A stretch of 58,212 bases of DNA from Reticulitermes lucifugus (taxonomy: Eukaryota; Arthropoda; Insecta; Blattodea; Rhinotermitidae), in contig JAKCWW010002375.1 of the NCBI GenBank assembly GCA_026260175.1, forward strand, positions 1 through 58,212, in the 5' to 3' direction. This document shows positions 11,516 to 22,230 of this stretch, one piece after another. Position 1 is the first letter of the stretch. Each line of letters starts with the position of its first letter. Position numbers and translations under genes: made by a program. The notes beneath the pieces were generated by a model. It saw only the letters and a list, made by a program, of their open reading frames with translations. It had not been told where the DNA came from and did no database searches.

Positions 11516-12840
11516 TTCTCACCTTAGTTTGTTTTTACTGTCCATCCCTTCCGTGTTATGACGCCATTTTACCGTGACGGTCATATCAAGTCTTATTGGA
11601 GATGTTTCCATACTAATGAATTTTAAATTTTGAATTTTAAATTTAATAATTAAATTTTAATATGACTTATTTTCCTTAAAGGCTGGGGAAGGGTAAGTTG
11701 CCGAGCAGTTGTGGTGATGATGCCAGACACTCCTGTTCCTTCGTGGGCACACGTACGTAAGCCGCGTGCAAGTTATTGAGAAGCAGTGGACCTGGAACAT
11801 AATTGTCTGTGTAATGGCTTTGCACTATTATAGGTATGACCTGCCCTATGGTCAGGATTCAAGGAGAAATAAGGTAACTATGAAGGCCGAAACTCTTCGT
11901 GACTGTGAAATGTGAAGGAACATCTACACGGTTTGTGGTTATGGCACAGAAATGTAATGTGAATTTAACACTTTTTGGACTAAAACTAATCTGCATTATA
12001 TATAAGGTTCTGTTCGTACCTCACAGAGAACACAATATGCTTTATCACGTAGCAAACCTGCATCCTCTGGGACGTCCAGTGTATGGTTTTCGTTGTTTGG
12101 AAGTAACCTTATGCGCCTTTTAGCACTTTCTGCTTGCTTAAAGGCGGTGTTCTGTTTTCATAGCCGTACCTGCAACATCATGGGCGATGTATTTGCGTAA
12201 TTTCTCTCCTGTTCCTATGTCAAAACCCCTCGATATGCTTTGGACAAATTAAATATGCCAGAGATCTTTGCTCTTCATCCTTCCTCTACCTTCTTCATCG
12301 CTTCTCCCCTGCTGCCGACTTTTCAATTTCTTCCACTTCCCAGTAGTTGTATTTTCTCTTTCAATATTCTTAACTTGTCTCACCGCAAGAATCCGCTTAC
12401 CATGTTTTTCGCATTTATACAAAGGCAATATTCGCACATGTAGTACACAATTTCCAACAAAGTAAGTGATTTGTCTTCTTATCGATAACTCGCTCTCCGT
12501 ATTACGTGATTACAAAGGCCCTGCTGCCATTTGCTGTAGAAATAATGAAGTTTAGTACTCTTTTAGGCAATTCATCTCCGTTATGTTTTAAATAACCAAA
12601 GGTACCAAAAGACCACAAGCCACGCAGACACGAAAGAAGGAGGTTCTACCATACAGCAATACACACAAATAACCGGCACAAAACAGCACACCGGACCACG
12701 CTGCCAATAATTTATGAATTATATCACAGCATGTTGTTTAATATAATATACCACACTATTTTACTATTAATTTTAGCAATTTAACTGTACCACTATTATA
12801 AAATTTTATACAATTTTATACAAAGTGGTAATAACGAATA
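11516..12840. other. Unassigned AT-rich DNA
   Basis: A locally palindromic A/T stretch built from AATTTTAAATTT words lies at 11612-11660. No gene or repeat family was recognised in the remainder; the overlapping frames at 12240-12465 show no conserved motif. Confidence 0.4.
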
Positions 12841-12896
12841 TTGACGCAACTGTTCTGATGTAACCTAAGTACATTGGTCTGTGTAAAAATTTCAAC

Positions 12897-12950
12897 GATC
12901 CCCCTGATGATGGCAATATAGAAGTGCCGAAATACGTATTGGGGAAATCT
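12897..12950 (+). ncRNA. Hammerhead-ribozyme-like motif 1
   Basis: CTGATGA lies at 12904-12910 and GAAA at 12929-12932. Between them GGCA (12912-12915) pairs with TGCC (12925-12928) as stem II. After GAAA, ATACGTAT (12932-12939) is a self-complementary stem III, and T12940 would be the cleavage nucleotide. Stem I pairs GATCCCC (12897-12903) with GGGG and ATC (12941-12944, 12947-12949), with an AA bulge. This is the type I arrangement with a very short stem III reported for Penelope-like elements. One U (12911) sits between CTGATGA and stem II, a departure from the canonical core that recurs in the other copies. Downstream come AATAAAG (about 12954-12960) and TTTGTTGGTGTG. Activity is not shown. 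Confidence 0.65.
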
Positions 12951-13018
12951 TTTAATAAAGAAATCGGTGACAAACTTGTTTTGGTGCATTTGTTGGTGTG
13001 AGTTGATCAATTAACCAA
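12951..13018 (+). mobile_element. Putative Penelope-like element tail downstream of hammerhead 1
   Basis: The stretch after the predicted cleavage site contains AATAAAG and then GTGCATTTGTTGGTGTGAG. Comparable order and wording occur after the hammerhead-like motif at 29930-29976 (AATAAAG, GCATCCAGTTGGTGTATG) and, on the minus strand, before 20004 (GTGCACAAGTTGGTTGATG). I infer a shared element end. No reverse transcriptase frame is present. Confidence 0.45.
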
Positions 13019-13083
13019 AGGTATGTAAGAAACTCAAACACAACCATGTGTTTAGTTTAAATCAGCTTATATTTAGTTCAATT

Positions 13084-13123
13084 CAGCTACATATTTCAAC
13101 CATATATAGTCATCATCAGGCTG
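13084..13123 (-). ncRNA. Hammerhead-ribozyme-like motif 2, minus strand
   Basis: On the minus strand, CTGATGA is at 13119-13113 and GAAA at 13097-13094. Stem II is weak: GACT (13111-13108) against GGTT (13101-13098), with two G-U pairs. Stem III is ATATGT (two pairs plus loop), A13088 would be the cleavage nucleotide, and stem I pairs CAGC (13123-13120) with GCTG (13087-13084). The extra U after CTGATGA (13112) is present again. It faces hammerhead motif 1 about 140 bp away on the opposite strand, so the two sit in convergent elements that meet near 13018. Confidence 0.55.
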
Positions 13124-13129
13124 GCCACT

Positions 13130-15445
13130 AGAGAGAAAATAAGTAGAGAATTACATTTAGGATTGAGATATCAATGCTTTACATATGTATTGTTGAAATA
13201 CATACATATGAAGTTCGAAGGTCTTGGAAACGAACATGGTAAAACCTCTAAATGTTTTTAAGTTGTAAAAAATGAGGTAAAGAAACAAAAAAAATTATTT
13301 TAAGTATTAAAGTTTTTAAAATAGGAAGGTGGTACGTGTTTTCAAGAGGACGGCTATGAAGTGTCTATTGTAGTAGTCCCGTGTTGTGGATATTCTTTGA
13401 AGAGGATTGTCATTCTTCAAAAAATGGTAGTTAAGATGTGTCGTTTTTATTTAAATGAAAAATTTGTGTTGTAAACATCTGCACACCTTGATGGTATCTG
13501 TAAACTTTGTTGGATGATTTCTGTTCGGTTTTTTAGTCCACGTATATTTCTATATGTTTAAAATACATTACTGTGAGACACACTTGTGTAACATGCTGTA
13601 GATAGACGTGGCACGTCTGTCTGTAGTGGTGTCTGAAGGCCTACTTGATTAAAATTAAACATATGGTTGCGCTTGACTGAATTTCTTTTATAGCTTTGAA
13701 AGTTTTCAATATTATTCAACACTGAAGAACTGTTCGTACCTTCCTGTCGTGAATTTATCAGAAAGACAACTGTTGGTCATGCTGTCATACAACACACTCC
13801 ACTCATCATGTCCGAGATCCAGATCTCTCTTCTGTGCCTTGATTTCATTTATTTATTTTATTCTCAAGTTTTACAAAAAATGAGTGTTTCTTTCTTTCGT
13901 CCTCTGACCTTTCCTTGCCTTTCGTTCCTCCTTTCATTCTGTCACCATCTCCTGATCGGGAAGACCAGGGGATTCCACGATCGACTTGGAGTTGGCTATA
14001 CAGATTTATATGTTGTGTTTTTTCAATCCCTCTATATAAATTCCAGAGTGGTACTTATTGGTATACCGCTGCGCGAATACGTATATCCTCAAAAATAGTT
14101 TAATGGACAACAAAAATTTTATACCAACACGGACTGCGAATAATAGGCTACTGCAGATAAGGACTTAAAGCAACGAATGTTAATTGAAGTCCTTTATTGT
14201 TTGGAAGCGCAATTGACATCATTTTCCTGAACAGCAGTCTATCGAAATGGATAAGTAAGCTGCAGACTAAATATTTTAGTTTCTTACTGGAACAGTACTG
14301 TCGACTTTACTGACGTGTTATAATTACAATAATTTATTTTCTTATACAGTGCTTGATACAGTGCTGTCACTGATAAATAATAATAGCAAATTTATAACCT
14401 GCGACTAAGATATAAATTTAATTAAAATGTTTAGCCAACTCTAATTTACAAAATAAACGATATAATTTTGATACATTTGGAAGAGCCTTACGCTAAACGA
14501 AATAAACTTTTACATAATTTTCTCGATTTAAGTGTTTTGCTTCTAATATGTCCCTCCACTTTGTGAAACGTGAAAACCTATATAATGGTGAAATTCGTGG
14601 ATTAAATTTGAATCGAAGTCATTCCATTATAAAGGAATTGCTGCTGTTTTGAAATCTGTAACAAATTAAAATTTTCTCCGTGGATGCGAATGCGGTTAAT
14701 TACCTACCGGTTGCTGTGCGAATACAGATACTACTTTATTCATCCGCGCAAGGGTCTACTTATCGGTCTCCTCTTTGCAGTTCGCACACCGTTTCTAATC
14801 CCTCAATGCAATTTAGATAGCGTGGTTTAAAAAACAAAACTCAAGAACAAATTTTTTCTTTTCCCTTCCTTTCCTTTTCCTTTCCATTACAATTTCATTT
14901 TATTTTTATTCAGTCATTCAGGCTCTTTTCGCGTAGCTCCAGATCTGTCACCCGACAGCTCGTGTATATGCGTACGTCATAGTTTTCTCCACTCCTAATT
15001 GGTGTCTTTGTGGCTTACAGCACTTGTGATTAAGCACGTTCTGCGAACTGATCGTAGTGAATACGTGTGAAATCCCATCTAAAGACACGTAATACTATTG
15101 AGCGTTTAGTCAATATCCTCTGCATCCGTAATGCAAATTTCTGTAATATTCCGCACTGACGTTCTGGCATTAATTTAATCCAAATACCACATCGCAAAAT
15201 TAATACGTTTAAGTTTCTAAACAACTGAGACCATGCCGAACGCTTCTTGCTGGTACTGACGGTCAGTCTTCCGTTAATCCAGCAAATCACTCACGGGTAC
15301 CTTCAGAAAACAAATTGCAGACAGGGATAGGACACGTGGGTAGAACTAAATTAGTCACACCTAGAAAGTTGGTGGGGACGCAAAATTCTTAGCATTTACA
15401 TTGACGCAGTTCGGTCCACAAATGGGGCTGTTACCACCACACTCA
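13130..15445. other. Unassigned DNA
   Basis: No gene or named repeat was recognised. A plus-strand pyrimidine run (TTCCC/TTTCC words) lies at about 14858-14890. The 96-codon frame at 13808-14098 and the 86-codon minus-strand frame at 15030-15290 show no domain that I can identify. Confidence 0.4.
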
Positions 15446-15448
15446 GCA

Positions 15449-15492
15449 CACCACTAACTAACTAACTAACTAACAAACAAACTAACTATCTA
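15449..15492. repeat. (AACT)n tail of a minus-strand LINE copy
   Basis: Repeats of AACT (ACTAACTAACTAACTAAC and variants) directly abut the 3' end of the LINE fragment to their right. Read on the minus strand this is a (TTAG)n-type tail, and similar GTTAGTTAG words follow other copies of the same family. Confidence 0.8.
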
Positions 15493-16005
15493 ACTAAATA
15501 AGTCCATGGAGCAGAGTCTTTCCTGAGAAGCTAACAGGTCCTCAGCTGGTCAAATTCCCCGCTTTTTATGGAACCCGAAGGTTTATTACCGCATTTACAA
15601 GCGCCCACCACCTGTCCCCAACCTGAGCCAGATCAACCCAGTCCATGCCTCCCATTTCGAATTCTTGAAGATCGATCTTAACATTCCTCCCATCTACGCC
15701 TAGGTCTTCCAAGTGGGTTCTTTCCATCAGGTCTCTCCACCCTGAGAGAGCCCACCTCTTCTGTCTCCCATACGTGCCACATGCCCCGCCCATTTCATTC
15801 TTCTTGAATTGGTTACCCGAAAAATATTTGGTGAAGAGTAAAAATCATAAAGCTCCTCGTTATGTAGTTTTCTCCACTCCCCGTTTACCTCGTCCCTCTT
15901 AGACCCAAATATCTTCTTCAGCAACATTTTTTCCAACACCGTCAGCCTATGTACCGCCCTCAATGCGAGAGACACTCATAAGAAACATTAGGCAAAATTC
16001 TAGTT
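15493..16005 (-). pseudogene. LINE family 1, 5'-truncated 3' end of reverse-transcriptase ORF
   Basis: Minus-strand frames give RRMKWAGHVARMGD, KLHNEELYDFYSSPNIFRVT and LEKMLLKKIFG (15727-15975), then [20 protein letters not shown] and NLRVP (15566-15793). This is the conserved C-terminal region of an endonuclease/reverse-transcriptase ORF from arthropod non-LTR retrotransposons, downstream of the catalytic domain. The two parts are in different frames, so the ORF is broken. The 3' UTR ends in AAGCTTCT-like wording (TTCTCAGGAAAGACTCTGCT) and an AACT tail. At about 16005 homology fades, consistent with 5' truncation during target-primed reverse transcription. Confidence 0.85.
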
Positions 16006-16087
16006 CTCAGCTTACCACTGCGATGTACAAACAAGTACCGTCTGAGTCCGTGGTCATACAGGATTTATTTTAATCTTCTTCTCCTCT

Positions 16088-16265
16088 GTGTTTCGTTCTT
16101 CTTTTCATGGAACCCGAATACCCACCACCGTAATCACAAGAACCCGCTGCTACACCACTTCCTGAGCCAGAATAAACCATCCCACATCCTCATACATTAT
16201 TTCATCAATATCCTGTTTTAATATTATCTTTGGGCTTGTGTGATTCCGACTCTATCCTTTTGCTG
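16088..16265 (-). pseudogene. LINE family 1, second 3' fragment
   Basis: The minus strand reads GATAATATTAAAACAGGATA, CTGGCTCAGGAAGTGG, GCGGGTTCTTGTGATTACGG and GGGTTCCATGAAAAG. This repeats the same ORF end and 3' UTR start as the neighbouring copy (TGGATCTTAAAG, ATGGACTGGG, GCGCTTGTAAATGCGG, GGGTTCCATAAAAAG). It is an independent insertion or a duplication only about 80 bp away, diverged and frameshifted. Confidence 0.65.
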
Positions 16266-16576
16266 TTCATCTCGCCAAGTAAATATGCGCCGTTCATGGA
16301 ACTCAAATTTTCGTGTTAATGTCTTCTCCAACAGCCTGTTCGAGTCAGAAAGCGTACAGATCGAAGTAGACCACATAAGAAGAGACGAGACTCGTCTCAT
16401 CTAATCCGTTTGCAGTTCTGATAGCAGATTCAAGTGCAGATGATTTAGCTGCATAAGACACGGCAAGACACTTTTAAGTCTTGGGCCTATGTGGAGTACG
16501 AAACCTCGTGTGGTTAATTACAAAGTAATATGTGAAATTATCCTCACCTTAAAACACAAGGTATATAGTCTCTGTG

Positions 16577-16672
16577 CGCGCCATGAAGTAATACGATTGA
16601 AGGGGGAGTGGAGGTACAGCTGTACACATCTTAACCTCAGCACCAGGTGGAAGTAATTGGCCATTTCACGCC
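16577..16672 (-). mobile_element. SINE family B, 3' fragment
   Basis: On the minus strand, CACCTGGTGCTGAGGTTAAG is followed by AGCTGTACCTCCACTCCCCC and CTTCATGGCG, the 3' body of family B. The head is absent. Confidence 0.6.
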
Positions 16673-17055
16673 TCCGTCTTGAAACAAATGTGGATAAAAA
16701 TGCGAGGAAACACTGAATTCTGGCCTTCTTTTATTCATAGGATGAACACAGAGGCGTCTGTTTCTTTGTCTCGTCCGTCGCCATATAGATGCTATAATTA
16801 GTGCAGCTGAATGCACGTCCACACTAGCAGAAATGCGCCACTAGACTGGCGACTGCTTGTACTGGAGTGTTTTGACTGAAGTCGACTGCAGTTTGTTTCT
16901 TGTTTATGTGACTAGAGGTCTGGTCTGGTCCGGCTCGCATCCTCAGGTAACTTCAGATCGCATCCTGAAATCCTTTGCAGTTAACAATTTTTTATTTCAT
17001 CATTCCATTTACAACTAGTTCTCCCAAGTGGTCGCCTCTTCTTACATTTTTTATG

Positions 17056-17299
17056 GGACATTAGCTCATTGTGAGGCAGGGCCTCATCATTATCGAGGCT
17101 TCACGATCACACTCAGACACACCGCACTTGGTAGGACTCCTCTGGGCGAGTGATCAGCCCGACGCAGAGACCTCTACCTGACAACACACAACATTTAAAA
17201 GAGAGAGACATCCATGCCTCCGGCGGGATTCGAACCCAAAGTCCCAGTAAGCGAGCGGCCGCAGATCCACGCCTTAGACGGCACGGCCATTGCGATCGG
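17056..17299 (-). mobile_element. tRNA-derived SINE, family A, second copy
   Basis: This copy matches 1776-2021 along its whole length. It has an intact B box (GGTTCGAATCC on the minus strand, 17226-17236), the head GGCCGTGCCGTCTAAGGCGT and the body with CATTATCGAGGCTTCACGAT. The shared ends of the two copies define the family. A small ACATTTAAAAGAGAGAGAC stretch between head and body is unlike the first copy, so the linker is variable. Confidence 0.82.
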
Positions 17300-19105
17300 C
17301 TGTTAAATTATTTACTGCGATTAAAATAATTAATTTATCTTTTCTGTGGACAGCGTTGCACGCATATTCTTTGTTATCCATTTTAAAACGATTAGCACAT
17401 TTTTATAGGATTTTGCATTTGCAGTAAGTACCAACTTCACAGGCATTAGTCTACAGTTCTAACGCGAAGAATAGAAGAACCCACAGTTGTGTGACATTGT
17501 GAAATTTTCAAGGCACTTTTATGTTAGGCAGTTGGTTGTTCTGGAAAGTCAAACTCTGTATAGATGTCTCAGGAGACACAGGGTCCGAAGCTTTCCTCGT
17601 CTCAAGAAGGGCTGAAGAAGAACTCTCAACGGAGCTAATTATACGATCGGTGTTTCTGTCAATCTGTGTTAGCGTCCGATGTTTATTTTGTGTCACTGGA
17701 GAAAGGTATATTCGGAATTTCACGTTTCAGTTTCGGAATAACGTCGTTCCATCCTGTCTGATAAGATTTTTACATGTGTATTAAGTAATTCGGAACGTTT
17801 ACAACAGCAGATGTCTTAGTAACAGCAACAAAGAGTAGAAATGAGATTCATGAAAACCACGGGAATTGGGAATCCTGGAAACGAAATCTATCGTTCAGTA
17901 CCATAGCTGATAAAGATAGCAATACATTTTATATGATACATTATCCGTGCATTATTCGAATATATCCAATAATGGTACCAAAAATGCACATAACCGTATT
18001 ACAATTAGTTTATATACACATGTAGGAGTCCAGTGTGTATGTAAACTAATTTTAGCGTACTTACGTGCATTCTGTGTTACCATTATTGCATATATCATAA
18101 TAAATTGTATGAAAATGTTTTGTTTTTCCGTGAGGTTGTGAAATATAGTCTGTTAAAAAGGGACAAAGACATAAATTAGAGATGTTAAAAAAATGATCAG
18201 ATAATATTCCGATCTAAGAAATGTGACGTGAATCGACAGTGTGGAATGCAACCAAAATTTATTAGCTTTGTACGAAGCATCTAGTATTGAGAATACAGTG
18301 AAATCTAGACAGTTTTTTTTTGGTGGAATAAGTATGTATAGTTGATAGAAAAGAAATGGATAGTGAATTTTGGAGGTGACTAATCTTGCAAGACCGTTAC
18401 TTATAAGCATAATGCCACGATACATTTAGCAAATAAGATGTAAGAATATGAGATGGAAAGGAACCGCTAGTACGGAATCGGCCTTTTCTTCATGCAAACA
18501 TTTTTATTTGATACAGTTTTGAGAATAATAATGATTTAAGAAATGCACATTATAAAATTTGATTGTAGGAGGAGAAATCACACACGTAATTTTATCACTT
18601 TTTGTGACATTGAACTTTTACCTGTAGCAGTGTTTGTAAATTATTAATTGTCGTATGAGTCTTTTCATTGATTGTCTTCTGTGAACACTGTTATTTGCTC
18701 GGAAGAGTTTTTACGATGTAATGTCACAAGTAGTATATACGAAACCTGATTCTAGGTGCATATATACATGTAGCTATTTCACATACTCATAGATTTTTCA
18801 GTCATTGAGAATAGCATCTTCTGTCGGACCCAACTGAGTAGGTCCCTCCCCACCCATGCGTCACGAGGGCAACATATCACATCCAAAATGGGGTGTTTGC
18901 TAAATGTGTATAAGTCTGTAATTATAGTAAGGTCGAACGGTGATTAAACCTCGGCTGTCATAAAATCGCGGAATTTGACTAGCTGAATAACACAGAAATG
19001 TTGAGGAAGACTTTGTACCATGATGTACGTTGTTCGTCAGTCGTAACTGGGTCAGTCACTGTAGTAATTACTAAGTATTTTAATTTTAAGTTGTTTAATT
19101 AGTCC
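17300..19105. other. Unassigned AT-rich DNA
   Basis: No gene or repeat was recognised. Overlapping frames on both strands at 17508-17784 and a 90-codon minus-strand frame at 18153-18425 lack motifs. A CTGAAGA at about 17609 has no GAAA partner and was not counted as ribozyme-like. Confidence 0.4.
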
Positions 19106-19109
19106 AGAC

Positions 19110-19290
19110 ATGCCACTACTTTTAAGCAACCCGAAGCTTCGTTGCCCTAGCCCCTTTCCTAACCCACATGCCTCCAAACCACACTTCATACCGCATTTTA
19201 CTTTGACCCTCCCACCTACGCCTATATCAACAATGTAATTTCATCCCTTTAAGTTTTCGTCTAACGATGTATGGATTTATTTCTCCATGC
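19110..19290 (-). pseudogene. LINE family 1, degraded 3' fragment
   Basis: On the minus strand, GATATAGGCGTAGGTGGGAG followed by GGTCAAAGTAAAATGCGG encodes RRRWEGQSKM, a decayed form of the RRRWEDNIKM stretch in the better copies. CGAAGCTTCGGGTTGC then matches the start of the 3' UTR. The intervening sequence has drifted strongly, so this is an old copy. Confidence 0.6.
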
Positions 19291-19908
19291 GTTCTGTATG
19301 CTCCGCTCATCTAAACGTTCATGTTTTTGTCAGCCTCATAACATTTGTTGAAGAGTACACAGCTATGCTTTACGCCGTGTTATTAATGTATGATAGGTTT
19401 ATTAAATTTCTGTTTTAATTCCTTTACAGGTAAGCTGATTTTCGACGAAAGCCACAAGTGGTCCAGTGCGTACATTTTCGGTGAGCATATTCATTCCTTA
19501 GTAATTGATTTTGGCGAAACTGATTTGTTGCAGTGAATAATTAACAACCTTATAAAAGCCTCTGCAAGCTTTGAGAGATAATTTTCAACGTTAAAATATA
19601 TTTCTCTCTTTCTCATCTCATCTGTTTGTACTACGGGACTAATACTGATGCAGGAATAACATGGGAGCGCGAGTAATCAGGTTAGCGTGTACAAAAGACA
19701 CACACATTCCGACGGTAGTCAAACATACGCCTTCCGTTTGGTAGTTAAGTCATTTTACTGACTGAACTCTCCGGGGCCATTAGGTAAAGGCTGGAAATGT
19801 GGTGACATGCGAGTAACGTCTGGCGTCTGGTTTATAAATTCTGAGTGGAAGAATAACGAACGGTGTGAAGTGTGACGTGTTGTAACTGTAACTGATGCAC
19901 AGTAGTTA

Positions 19909-20004
19909 TTACATCAACCAACTTGTGCACTGAGTAAAACACATTCATGAGCTATTATAAAACTCCTACATGTTTCGTCTCCGAGGTGCCATCATCAGGG
20001 AGCT
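19909..20004 (-). mobile_element. Hammerhead-like motif 3 and its element tail, minus strand
   Basis: On the minus strand, CTGATGA is at 19998-19992 and GAAA at 19976-19973. The adjoining ACATGT is a two-pair stem III, and A19967 would be the cleavage nucleotide. Stem I pairs AGCTCC (20004-19999) with GGAGTT (19966-19961), including one G-U pair. Stem II (GGCACC against GGAGAC) has mismatches, so it has decayed. The extra U follows CTGATGA (19991). Downstream, GTGCACAAGTTGGTTGATGT (about 19930-19911) echoes the tails of hammerheads 1 and 4. I infer a Penelope-like element end. Confidence 0.55.
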
Positions 20005-20293
20005 GTTCAGCACACAGGACTGTAGGCCTAACACGGCAATGGAACTTGAAAAAGTACGCAACGTATGTTAAGATTGTTTTTCTGTAAAATACGATATCGC
20101 AGCAATACTGCAGTGCGAACCGTTTGTAAGTCAGCCGATACGTAGTGAGTCTTTGGAGCTGAGCGTGAGAAAATTGTATGGAGATAGAGAATGTCCTTAT
20201 AAACATATTGCTCCTGAAATGTTGCTTATAAGTCATAAGTAACAAACATGACAACTGTGCGAATTTGTGAGTTATATCGGACAGGTTATGTAG

Positions 20294-20541
20294 CAGGGGT
20301 AGCCAGCTAGGCGAGCTTTGGGTGCCGCAATTTAGGGGGCAGCTTAGGCAAGAACCGTGCGTTAATAAAATATTTTTCTTCCTTATTTGTTGGGTTATTT
20401 ATGTCCATTCAACTGTTATGGACCTCATTTGTTTAGAAAGTCTTTTAAAACGTTGTTCACGGTCTGCATTATGCATATGTAAAACTACCTGAATGCTATT
20501 TTTACAGGCAACGTGCGCGATCCGCATTGTGGCCACCCCTG
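20294..20541. mobile_element. hAT-like MITE
   Basis: The left end is CAGGGGTAGCCAGC and the right end, reverse-complemented, is CAGGGGTGGCCACA, giving near-identical terminal inverted repeats around 248 bp with no ORF. CAGGGGTGGCCA-type termini are typical of hAT-superfamily non-autonomous elements. The 8-bp flanks TTATGTAG and GTACACAG agree at only four positions; three of the four differences are transitions. A decayed target duplication is possible but not proven. It differs in sequence from the two elements at 10.3 and 35.1 kb. Confidence 0.55.
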
Positions 20542-20819
20542 GTACACAGAAACTCTACATTAGTAATTAGTTGCTCACAAATATAATACAACAGTGATGA
20601 TACTCATATTTTGCCGGACTAGCAATGCATGAAATATGTAGGTGTTTTTAATGAGCTCAGGAACATGATTCATTCCAGTGTTGTGGCATTATTTCCGAGT
20701 TCCAAATATAGTCGGTATTGTATTGATGAACGTATCGGTTACAACAGGAGCTGGCACGCCTCAGGCTACCACCGAGGCACTATTGCCGCCAGGGGCACGG
20801 ACTTGCTCTTCGCCACGGC

Positions 20820-21010
20820 GTGCAAACTGGCTGGTGGTCTCACTCGGCCCCTGTTCAGTTGGAACCCAGGACTTCCCGGAACAAAGCAGCCGAAGCGTGA
20901 GGCTGATCACTCAGCTCCATCTTTTGCCAAGATTAAGAATATGTGGAACAGCGTCTCCACTCCCTCTTATGTTTTCTTGACATGTTGTTCAGGCACGGAG
21001 GCAACCCGTA
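20820..21010 (+). mobile_element. SINE family B, 3' body fragment
   Basis: CGGCCCCTGTTCAGTTGGAA, GCAGCCGAAGCGTGAGGCTG, ATCACTCAGCTCC and AAGATTAAGAATATGTGGA follow the order of the family B body (CCTCCTGTACAATGG, GCGGCCAGAGCG, CCACTCACCTCC, GAGGTTAAGAATG). No A or B box is intact. The overlapping 134-codon (20629-21033) and 100-codon frames are translations of this repeat plus flank. Confidence 0.6.
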
Positions 21011-21529
21011 CTTCAAAGTATATGGAAAATTAGTGGGGTCTTACATGACATAAAACAATTAATCAAGATTATTGTTCATTAATTCCTTTCTGTTTAATTC
21101 ACAGCAGGAATCGCTCCCCCCCCACCCCTCCGCCTCTTCTAGACAAAAGCGCCATTGTCGTAACGCACCAGGTTGGGTTTTTTTTAAACGTCTTACGGGA
21201 TCGTTGAAAGGGTCCAAGCTCAGGCTGTTTGCTAGGTCAGTGGTGCCAGTACAAAACACGCAGGACGAGCATGGTCTGCCAGTCTTCAAAACGTGACCAA
21301 CGAGATGTTATCACGAAAGGAGATACAATAACATTAATGTTCACAAGCGATTAACCCATTGGCTTACCCAGTCGGAGGTACCAGATGAATACCAGCTTCT
21401 GTTGTTTCATTTGAAACAAAGAACGTGAAGTAGGCTTATGTGGTAGATGTTGTGATATGCTACATTCTATAGGAATGGGGATTAAAGAACTGCCCCTTAC
21501 AGTAATAACAGTTCGAATTGTTCGCCCTT

Positions 21530-21740
21530 GGGGGTTAAGAGACAGCAACTTGCTGCGTGCAGTACAGTCCTCTTTCGAAATTACAGCATTGTAGCTACCC
21601 AAAACACATACCAAGCCTCTTACGGAAACCAAAAGTTTATTGCCTTGTGGACAAGAAATCGCACCCCCTCCCCCACACCCCATTACACTACGTTCCGTTT
21701 TAATACTACCCTCCGACCTACGCCTTGGCATCCGAAGTGA
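21530..21740 (-). pseudogene. LINE family 1, 3' fragment
   Basis: On the minus strand the translation starts RRRSEGSIKTERSV, a decayed form of RRRWEDNIKMDLKE. It continues into the 3' UTR with AATAAACTTTTGGTTTCCGT and GAAAGAGGACTGTACTGCAC. This order matches the tails at 22.3, 40.1 and 52.4 kb. The 126-codon ORF 21351-21731 is a chance read-through of this relict, not a gene. Confidence 0.6.
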
Positions 21741-22083
21741 TGCCTTCCGTTTACACGGCCGTGAAATTCAAGACTGTGGTAGTCCGAGCCATGAAAGTCC
21801 GTACTTTTGTAACCAGCTAACAAATTTTCCGAGCAACGTACTGCTTGCGTCATTAACCTTACATTTAAGTTTTGCAACGTAAGTTGTGTAGACAATTCCA
21901 ATTTTTCCCGTGCTTGCCACGTATCCAGCTCTTCTTACCTTAGGGCGAGATTTATTCTTAGCGTTCCATGTGATGCCAGTAATTAATGAGAAATTTTGCA
22001 CATGTGTATGAAATGTCATATGGAAGTTAGCTTACAGTATCTAAGTAGGCAACTTATTGTTTTAGATTTATTTATATATAAAG

Positions 22084-22197
22084 AGTGAAATATTAATGCC
22101 TCTAAGATAATGATGGGGAAACCTGAGGGAAAGAGACCACATTGAAGACCTAGACATAGATGGGAGGATGATGGTAATGATGATGACGATGATGATG

Positions 22198-22230
<33 letters not shown>

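Noticed and set aside
15449..15492. (AACT)n as insect telomeric repeat
   Set aside because: Insect telomeres are TTAGG; this is a 4-base TTAG unit attached to a LINE 3' end.
17609..17640. CTGAAGAAGAACTC as a hammerhead core
   Set aside because: No GAAA follows and no stems pair.
21351..21731. 126-codon ORF as a gene
   Set aside because: Its N-terminal part is a decayed LINE tail (RRRSEGSIKTERSV) and the rest is UTR and flank.
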